Assembly (NCBI GenBank): GCA_002842985.1
Contig: PHEQ01000025.1
Coordinates: 1-41,460 of the forward strand
Direction of reading: 5' to 3'
From: Alphaproteobacteria bacterium HGW-Alphaproteobacteria-1
Lineage (GTDB): Bacteria > Pseudomonadota > Alphaproteobacteria > Rhodobacterales > Rhodobacteraceae
DNA length: 41,460 nucleotides
The position numbers and the translations under genes are program-made. The notes under the pieces are model-generated. The model saw only the letters and a list, made by a program, of their open reading frames with translations, was not told where the DNA came from and did not search any database. Shown in pieces: positions 37,682 to 41,460 of this stretch; within the stretch, counting starts at the first letter, position 1; each line of letters opens with the position of its first letter.

Positions 37682-38116
37682 CTATTCGGTGCGCCAGATA
37701 TGGACGGCCAGCACCGCCCCGCCGATCCCCACGAGCGCCGCCAGCACCGGCCCCGCGCGCTCCATCTGCGAGGGGATATCGTGGCGGGTCACGAATTGCG
37801 CCCAGGCGGCGAATAGCTCCTCCTGCCCGGCAAGCGCCTCTGCCCGGTTACTCAGGACCCGCGCCAGCCCGCGCGCGCCTGCGGGCGCGAGCTTGAGCCT
37901 GACGTTATGCTCGCCACGTTTCGCGAGCGCCAGCCCGCGCGCGCCTGCGGGCGCGAGCCCCGCCACGACCCCCGCGATCAGCAGCATGAACGCCGCCTTG
38001 TAGAGCCGGGCCGTGAACGCCCGGTCACCGCCCAGGAGCGGCAGGGTCCGCTCGCTGAGGACAAGCAGCAGAACCATGGTCGCGGCGCAGATCGCCGACA
38101 GCCATATCAGCGGCAA
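37682..38116 (-). CDS. Small membrane protein with two inserted palindromic elements
   Basis: A 144-residue protein beginning with a TTG at 38116 that has GGGAGA eight bases upstream. Hydrophobic helices lie at about residues 4-21, 41-55 and 121-140. In the middle the decapeptide LAPAGARGLA appears twice (about residues 53-62 and 75-84), encoded by two near-identical 32-base palindromic elements. Removing them would leave an ordinary short membrane protein. I do not recognise the family. It is divergent from the PAAR effector gene, with 137 bases between, but a role with it is only inference. Confidence 0.7.
   Translation of the reverse strand: MPLIWLSAICAATMVLLLVLSERTLPLLGGDRAFTARLYKAAFMLLIAGVVAGLAPAGARGLALAKRGEHNVRLKLAPAGARGLARVLSNRAEALAGQEELFAAWAQFVTRHDIPSQMERAGPVLAALVGIGGAVLAVHIWRTE
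37861..37892. repeat. 32-base palindromic element, copy 1
   Basis: This GC-only-like element has an inner inverted repeat CGCGCC-TGCG-GGCGCG and reads in frame as LAPAGARGLA in the membrane protein gene. An identical copy lies 66 bases away at 37927-37958. Confidence 0.8.
37927..37958. repeat. 32-base palindromic element, copy 2
   Basis: Identical to 37861-37892 base for base and in the same orientation. It is in the same reading frame within the membrane protein gene. Confidence 0.8.
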
Positions 38117-38194
38117 TTCGGTATCTCCCTTTCTTGCCGGGACAAGGGTATCGCCTTGCGCCGCGCGCGGAAAGCCCGTCCGGCGCGGTTGCGC

Positions 38195-38223
38195 ATGACA
38201 AGGCGCGGCCCGGCTGCTATCCT
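38195..38223 (+). promoter_or_regulatory. Candidate promoter of the PAAR effector operon
   Basis: ATGACA (38195-38200), a 17-base spacer and TATCCT (38218-38223) lie about 30 bases before the effector start. A moderate match to -35/-10 elements. Confidence 0.4.
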
Positions 38224-38253
38224 CGGGCCAAGATCATTTCAGGAGCCCCGCCT

Positions 38254-39393
38254 TTGCCCCCCGCCGCGCGCATCACCGACATGCATACCTGCCCGCTGGT
38301 GAGCCCCGGGCCGGTGCCGCATGTGGGCGGGCCGGTGATCACCGGGGAGCCCACGGTGATCGTGGCGGGCATGCCGCAGGCGCGGATCTCGGACAAATGC
38401 ACCTGCGCGGGCCCGCCCGACGTGATCGTCAAGGGCAGCCCCACGGTGATCGTGGGCGGCATGCCCGCCGCGCGCATGGGCGACATGACCGCCCATGGCG
38501 GCGTGATCGTCACCGGCGCGCCCAACGTGCTCATCGGCGAGGCGGGGGCGGGGGGGGCACCGCCGGTCGTGCTCTCGCCGATCTGCCAGCAACTGGCCGG
38601 GGCGTTGACTGAGGCCGAGCAGGCCAAGGAGGATATGGAGCTGGCCAATGCCGCCTATGAAGCTGAGGATATAGATTTGCCCGGCGGCTGGGAGAGGGCC
38701 AGTGACGATGATCTGCGAGAGCTTGGCCTGATAGATTCCAGTGGCAACAATCTGACCCGGATCGAAGGGACCGATTTCCGAGCCGATGTCTTTGTGAGGC
38801 CAGACCCGAACAATGTTTCCGGTGGCAAGGAATATACAATCGCCTTTCGAGGAACCACGAGTTTCGCACCCTGGAGTTCGGACACGGAGGCAAACGTGGG
38901 CCAATCCTTGGGCCGCGACACAGCCTATTACAGCCAGGCCATTGAAATCGGAGAGCGCGCAGCACTCATGTCGCCCGGCCCCACCCGCATCGTGGGGCAC
39001 TCGCTGGGTGGTGGCATGGCTTCGGCGGCGGCCGGGGCCGGCGGGTTCGAGGCCAACACCTTCAATGCCGCAGGGCTGCATAACAACACCATTGCGCAGT
39101 TGGAGCGTAATGACGAAGCGCAGGTCAATGCCTATTTCATCGAAGGCGAGGCGCTCAGTGCCTTGCAGGACAGCACCGGCCTGCCCGCCGCCGCAGGCGA
39201 GCGGCGGGTTCTGCCCCAGCCGCGCAGCATGCCCGGCGAAGAAGTCGAGGGGTGGTTTCTCCGTGACACCAGAGAGAATGCCGCAGCGGCAAGACAGTCC
39301 GCCAGGATGCATGAGCGCGTGGCGCTTCTAGCCTCGCTGGATCAGGTCATTGGTGATATCAGAGACGAACAGAAAGCGAATGATTGCCCATGA
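38254..39393 (+). CDS. PAAR-domain lipase, predicted type VI secretion effector
   Basis: A 379-residue protein. The TTG at 38254 is taken as start because AGGAG lies eight bases upstream and because PAAR proteins begin PPAARITDMHTC. Residues 1-95 are a PAAR domain: repeated VIVKGSPTVIVGGMPAARMGDMTAHGG-type strands that cap the VgrG spike of the secretion needle. After a helical linker, residues about 170-379 form a class-3-lipase-like alpha/beta hydrolase: FRGTTSF (oxyanion region), GHSLGG with Ser250 as nucleophile, then an FIEGEALS segment that may hold the acid, and His353 in RMHER as candidate histidine. Phospholipase attack on rival membranes is the likely job. No type VI structural genes are in the window. 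The stop overlaps the next start (ATGA). Confidence 0.88.
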   Translation: MPPAARITDMHTCPLVSPGPVPHVGGPVITGEPTVIVAGMPQARISDKCTCAGPPDVIVKGSPTVIVGGMPAARMGDMTAHGGVIVTGAPNVLIGEAGAGGAPPVVLSPICQQLAGALTEAEQAKEDMELANAAYEAEDIDLPGGWERASDDDLRELGLIDSSGNNLTRIEGTDFRADVFVRPDPNNVSGGKEYTIAFRGTTSFAPWSSDTEANVGQSLGRDTAYYSQAIEIGERAALMSPGPTRIVGHSLGGGMASAAAGAGGFEANTFNAAGLHNNTIAQLERNDEAQVNAYFIEGEALSALQDSTGLPAAAGERRVLPQPRSMPGEEVEGWFLRDTRENAAAARQSARMHERVALLASLDQVIGDIRDEQKANDCP

Positions 39394-39620
39394 GGCCGGG
39401 TCTCTGGCCCCTGGTTGCCCTGTTTGTTCTGACGGGATGCGGCCTTGGAAAATGTCAGCAATCGGCGCGCAGCACAGGAACCGGGGGGGCACTCATGTCG
39501 GAAACCATTGATAATCCGGATGCGCCGGGCCGTGAAGGGTATCCGCAGATATTCGAGGCTATCGCAGACCGCGACCCCGAGCGTGTTGCGCATAACCCGC
39601 GCGCGAAAGGATGCCGCTGA
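39390..39620 (+). pseudogene. Lipoprotein immunity gene, apparently truncated by recombination
   Basis: The ATG at 39390 overlaps the effector stop by four bases, the usual coupling of a toxin with its immunity gene. The 76-residue product has lipobox LTGC (Cys17), so it would sit in the periplasm where a lipase toxin acts. Residues 51-67 (YPQIFEAIADRDPERVA) look like the first helix of an ankyrin repeat, but the frame then enters a 152-base segment (39592-39743) that is non-coding after a stop codon elsewhere (40920 on), adding only HNPRAKGCR before the stop. I infer that the ankyrin part has been lost. A second copy begins at 41253. Whether the short product still protects is unknown. Confidence 0.7.
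39493..39591 (+). repeat. Direct repeat C, copy 1
   Basis: 99 bases identical to 41362-41460, the window end, so the repeat may continue. Weaker similarity extends upstream over the lipoprotein signal to about 39430. Confidence 0.95.
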
Positions 39621-39743
39621 TGACAAAATGGATGCGCAGACTTTTCGTCATGCTTGTGCTGGGCACACTGGCCCCGTGGCAGATTGGAGCGACTATGGCG
39701 AACGGACAACACGTCGATATCACAAGCGAGGGTCCGGACGGGC
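39592..39743 (+). repeat. Direct repeat D, copy 1
   Basis: 152 bases matching 40920-41071 with about five differences. It covers intergenic DNA, the ankyrin gene start, the signal peptide and about 40 codons. Confidence 0.95.
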
Positions 39744-40120
39744 TGCCGGGGATCTTCTGGCTGATCAAGCAGGAAGACATGGCGGGGATGGCCGCCTGGA
39801 TCGCGGCGGGCGGCGATATCGAGGCGCGCGGCTATCACGGCGCAAGCCCGGCGCTGGCGGCATCGGCGATCGACAACTGGCCCGCCGTCCTGTGGCTGCT
39901 CGAAAACGGGGCACGCCCGCAGGCCGCTGACGGACGCGGATACACGCTGGCATTCCTGGCCACACGATCGCGCGTTGCACCCGATGGGCGCTATGGCGAG
40001 GCTCTGGCCAAGGTCCGCGCGATCCTCGCCGAGGTGGGCCTGCTCGAGCGCATCCTTGAGCCCGCCACCGTCAAGCGGATGAAGGCCGAGGGACGCTGGC
40101 CGCCGCCGGGCTATCGTTGA
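39620..40120 (+). CDS. Exported ankyrin-repeat protein, predicted immunity protein
   Basis: A 166-residue protein. The ATG at 39620 shares a base with the upstream stop (TGATG) and has GAAAGGA at good spacing. An N-terminal signal peptide (MTKWMRRLFVMLVLGTLAPW, to about residue 25) sends it to the periplasm. Residues about 45-110 hold two ankyrin-like repeats (MAAWIAAGGDIEARGYHGASPAL, VLWLLENGARPQAADGRGYTLAF). It ends in a tail KRMKAEGRWPPPGYR that is shared in form with the protein at 40411-40920. Ankyrin proteins next to type VI lipase effectors often act as immunity proteins; that role is inferred from position. Confidence 0.8.
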   Translation: MTKWMRRLFVMLVLGTLAPWQIGATMANGQHVDITSEGPDGLPGIFWLIKQEDMAGMAAWIAAGGDIEARGYHGASPALAASAIDNWPAVLWLLENGARPQAADGRGYTLAFLATRSRVAPDGRYGEALAKVRAILAEVGLLERILEPATVKRMKAEGRWPPPGYR

Positions 40121-40216
40121 GCGGGCAGCCCCGGGGGTGGGCGGCGGTGCGGGCTGGGCTTTGTGTCGGTGTGCTATACGGTTCGGATCGGGGCCCTGGA
40201 AACAGGGCCGGAATGA

Positions 40217-40414
40217 CGTGACGAACGGTCAATCAGACATGCCGGAGAGCAGGCTGTCGATCCTGACAACTGGATTCCGGATCGCCTGGAGCGGGCCACG
40301 GGCGCACGGATCGCTCAACAGAAACGCCTGCACGGAATGGGTGAGATGATGAATTCCCTGAAAGCGCAGGAATGCGAAATCCGCGCCGCGAAGGCCTCGA
40401 ATGGCTGCCCATGA
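40217..40414 (+). pseudogene. Orphan C-terminal tail of a second lipase toxin
   Basis: The frame from 40217 to the stop at 40412-40414 has no start codon with a ribosome site, yet its last 47 residues align with the end of the PAAR-lipase. Shared features are a Trp opening the tail, R(L/M)H at the same distance (29 residues) from the end, SL, IR and a final N-x-Cys-Pro. The stop overlaps the ATG of the next ankyrin gene by four bases, exactly as in the intact pair. I read it as the last ~65 codons of a related toxin whose front was deleted. It fills most of the 290-base gap between the two ankyrin genes. Confidence 0.7.
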
Positions 40415-40920
40415 GACGACATCTGTCAATCGTGCTGTTTCTGGTCATGGCTGCGGCAGGAGGTCTGGGCCTGATCGCTCAGGAAAACCGGAAAGGAGAC
40501 GCCATGAGCATCTCAGATATTTACCCCGATGCTCTGGATGCGCGCGGTCAGTCGATTATCTTCAAGCGCGTCATGGAAGAGGATATGGCTGCGATCGAGG
40601 CCCTGCTGGATGCGGGCCTTGATGTCGATATCCGCGGTTCCTTCAATGCCACGCCTGCCTTGCGTGCGGCGATTGCCGATATCTGGCCGGTCGTGGAGGT
40701 GCTGCTGGAACGTGGTGCAGACCCCATGGTCACGGATCGGCGCGGCCTGACCATCCCCTGGCTTGCCACCACCTCGCGTATCGGCGGGGACGGACCCAGA
40801 GCACGGGCCCTCGGACGGGTCAGGGCACGACTTGCCGATCAGGGATATCTCAGCGCCATGTATTCCCCTCAAGAGGTCACGAGAATGGTCACGGAAGGCC
40901 GCTGGCCGCCCGCGCCGTGA
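40411..40920 (+). CDS. Second exported ankyrin-repeat protein, predicted orphan immunity protein
   Basis: A 169-residue protein. The ATG at 40411 overlaps the stop of the orphan lipase tail (ATGA) and opens a signal peptide (MRRHLSIVLFLVMAAAGGLGLIA). Ankyrin-like repeats follow at about residues 45-110 (MAAIEALLDAGLDVDIRGSFNATPAL, VVEVLLERGADPMVTDRRGL), and the tail EVTRMVTEGRWPPAP matches the end of the protein at 39620-40120. The two are paralogues of clearly different sequence, so they probably recognise different toxins. With its own toxin reduced to a tail, it looks like a retained immunity gene. Confidence 0.8.
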   Translation: MRRHLSIVLFLVMAAAGGLGLIAQENRKGDAMSISDIYPDALDARGQSIIFKRVMEEDMAAIEALLDAGLDVDIRGSFNATPALRAAIADIWPVVEVLLERGADPMVTDRRGLTIPWLATTSRIGGDGPRARALGRVRARLADQGYLSAMYSPQEVTRMVTEGRWPPAP

Positions 40921-41071
40921 TAACCCGCGCGCGACAGGATGCCGCTGATGACAAAATGGATGCGCAGATTTTTCGTCATGCTTGTGCTGGGCACACTGGC
41001 CCCGTGGCAGATTGGAGCGCCTATGGCGAACGGACAACACGTCGATATCACAACCGAGGGCCCGGACGGGC
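40920..41071 (+). repeat. Direct repeat D, copy 2
   Basis: Matches 39592-39743 over 152 bases. Similarity ends at the GGGC of 41068-41071; from there the sequence follows the 3' end of the lipase gene instead, at the shared GGCGAGCGGCGG. Confidence 0.95.
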
Positions 41072-41187
41072 GAGCGGCGGCTTCTGCCCCAGCTGCGTTC
41101 CATGCCGCGCGAAGAGAACAACGGGCGATGGTTTCGCAACATCCCAGAACGGTTCGCAGCAGCACAACATTCCGGAAAGATGCATGA
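40948..41187 (+). pseudogene. Ankyrin immunity gene 5' end fused out of frame to lipase DNA
   Basis: The start and first ~40 codons are nearly identical to the exported ankyrin gene at 39620, including signal peptide and ribosome site. At 41068-41071 it switches into lipase 3' DNA in a different frame, so the 79-residue product ends in an Ala/Arg-rich nonsense tail. It has lost all ankyrin repeats and is a recombination scar. Confidence 0.8.
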
Positions 41188-41266
41188 ACGCGCGGCGCTT
41201 CTGGCCTCACTCGATCAGGTCATGGATGATATCAGGGAAGACCGGAAAAAGAATGCTTGCCCGTAA
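41069..41266 (+). pseudogene. Orphan C-terminal tail of a third lipase toxin
   Basis: From 41069 the frame reads GERRLLPQLRSMPREENNG, then a tail with KMHERAALLASLDQVMDDIRED, ending NACP. This is clearly homologous to the last 65 residues of the PAAR-lipase (GERRVLPQPRSMPGEE to NDCP), including the candidate catalytic histidine. It has no start of its own. Its end overlaps the next lipoprotein start by 14 bases, keeping the toxin-to-immunity order. Confidence 0.85.
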
Positions 41267-41460
41267 ATTCAGGCCATTGGGTATCCTGCTTTTCCTGACG
41301 GGCTGCGGCCTTGGACAATGTCAGCAATCGGCCTCATACAACACAATCGCCGGGGGATCGTTCATGTCGGAAACCATTGATAATCCGGATGCGCCGGGCC
41401 GTGAAGGGTATCCGCAGATATTCGAGGCTATCGCAGACCGCGACCCCGAGCGTGTTGCGC
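41253..41460 (+). CDS. Lipoprotein immunity gene, second copy (partial at window end)
   Basis: Starts at the ATG at 41253 behind GGAAAAAG. The product begins MLARKFRPLGILLFLTGC with lipobox LTGC (Cys18), then GLGQCQQSAS, and from MSETIDNPDAP on it is identical to the copy at 39390. It leaves the window at residue 69, inside the first ankyrin-like helix, just where the first copy is broken. The continuation would show what an intact version looks like. Confidence 0.85.
   Translation, partial: MLARKFRPLGILLFLTGCGLGQCQQSASYNTIAGGSFMSETIDNPDAPGREGYPQIFEAIADRDPERVA
41362..41460 (+). repeat. Direct repeat C, copy 2
   Basis: Identical to 39493-39591 to the last base of the window. Confidence 0.95.

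Noticed and set aside
37861..37958. CRISPR-like spacing of two identical 32-base repeats
   Set aside because: Only two copies, inside a coding frame, with no cas genes; better read as a palindromic insertion element.

Overview
The window is a GC-rich stretch of chromosome from an alphaproteobacterium, almost certainly a member of the Rhodobacterales (Roseobacter/Paracoccus relatives). The evidence is the run of gene neighbourhoods: a PTS-Ntr-like cluster (chvI-chvG-hprK-rapZ-manX-ptsH) divergent from pckA, a truncated kinase-only HprK, etfBA with an adenosyltransferase and a small HIG1-type protein upstream, hom-glpX-recJ in a row, and a DUF6473-type protein that I know mainly from this order. 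No tRNA, rRNA, CRISPR array, complete insertion sequence or prophage was seen.

Layout. 1-8600 holds mostly minus-strand metabolic genes: the first codons of tuf, a lipoprotein, a cytochrome P450 (+), 3-hydroxybutyryl-CoA dehydrogenase, a DUF6473 protein (+), etfA, etfB, a PduO-type cobalamin adenosyltransferase, a twin-membrane-helix protein, a short-chain dehydrogenase and an SH3-domain protein. 8764-18562 holds parC (+), then a minus-strand block plsC-ptsH-manX-rapZ-hprK-chvG-chvI facing pckA (+). Together these form the carbon/envelope-stress regulatory circuit typical of alphaproteobacteria. 18710-28151 holds a beta-hydroxyacid dehydrogenase and LacI regulator, a redoxin / exported protein / MarR trio, recJ, glpX, hom, a small lipoprotein and a TetR regulator. 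28161-36857 holds ftsK, a DapC-like aminotransferase, a very large exported protein combining SGNH-like, glycosidase-like and RTX regions, and murJ.

36858 to the end is different: an 824-base stretch with no convincing gene, a small membrane protein carrying two in-frame copies of a 32-base palindromic element, and then an apparent type VI secretion toxin/immunity island. It begins with a PAAR-lipase effector (38254-39393), translationally overlapped by a lipoprotein, then an exported ankyrin-repeat protein, a second ankyrin protein preceded by the degenerate tail of another lipase toxin, and a third module made of the 5' end of an ankyrin gene fused to another lipase tail and followed by a second copy of the lipoprotein gene that runs off the window. 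Direct repeats of 152 and at least 99 bases connect the modules. This is the most interesting part of the window: it looks like repeated duplication and C-terminal exchange of toxin-immunity pairs, leaving orphan toxin tails of about 60 codons.

Other non-gene signals are two inverted copies of a two-hairpin intergenic element, a strong terminator for etfBA buried in the opposing gene, a terminator after pckA, a phased 17-base direct repeat and an inverted repeat in the chvI/pckA divergent region, and palindromes in front of the TetR and MarR genes.
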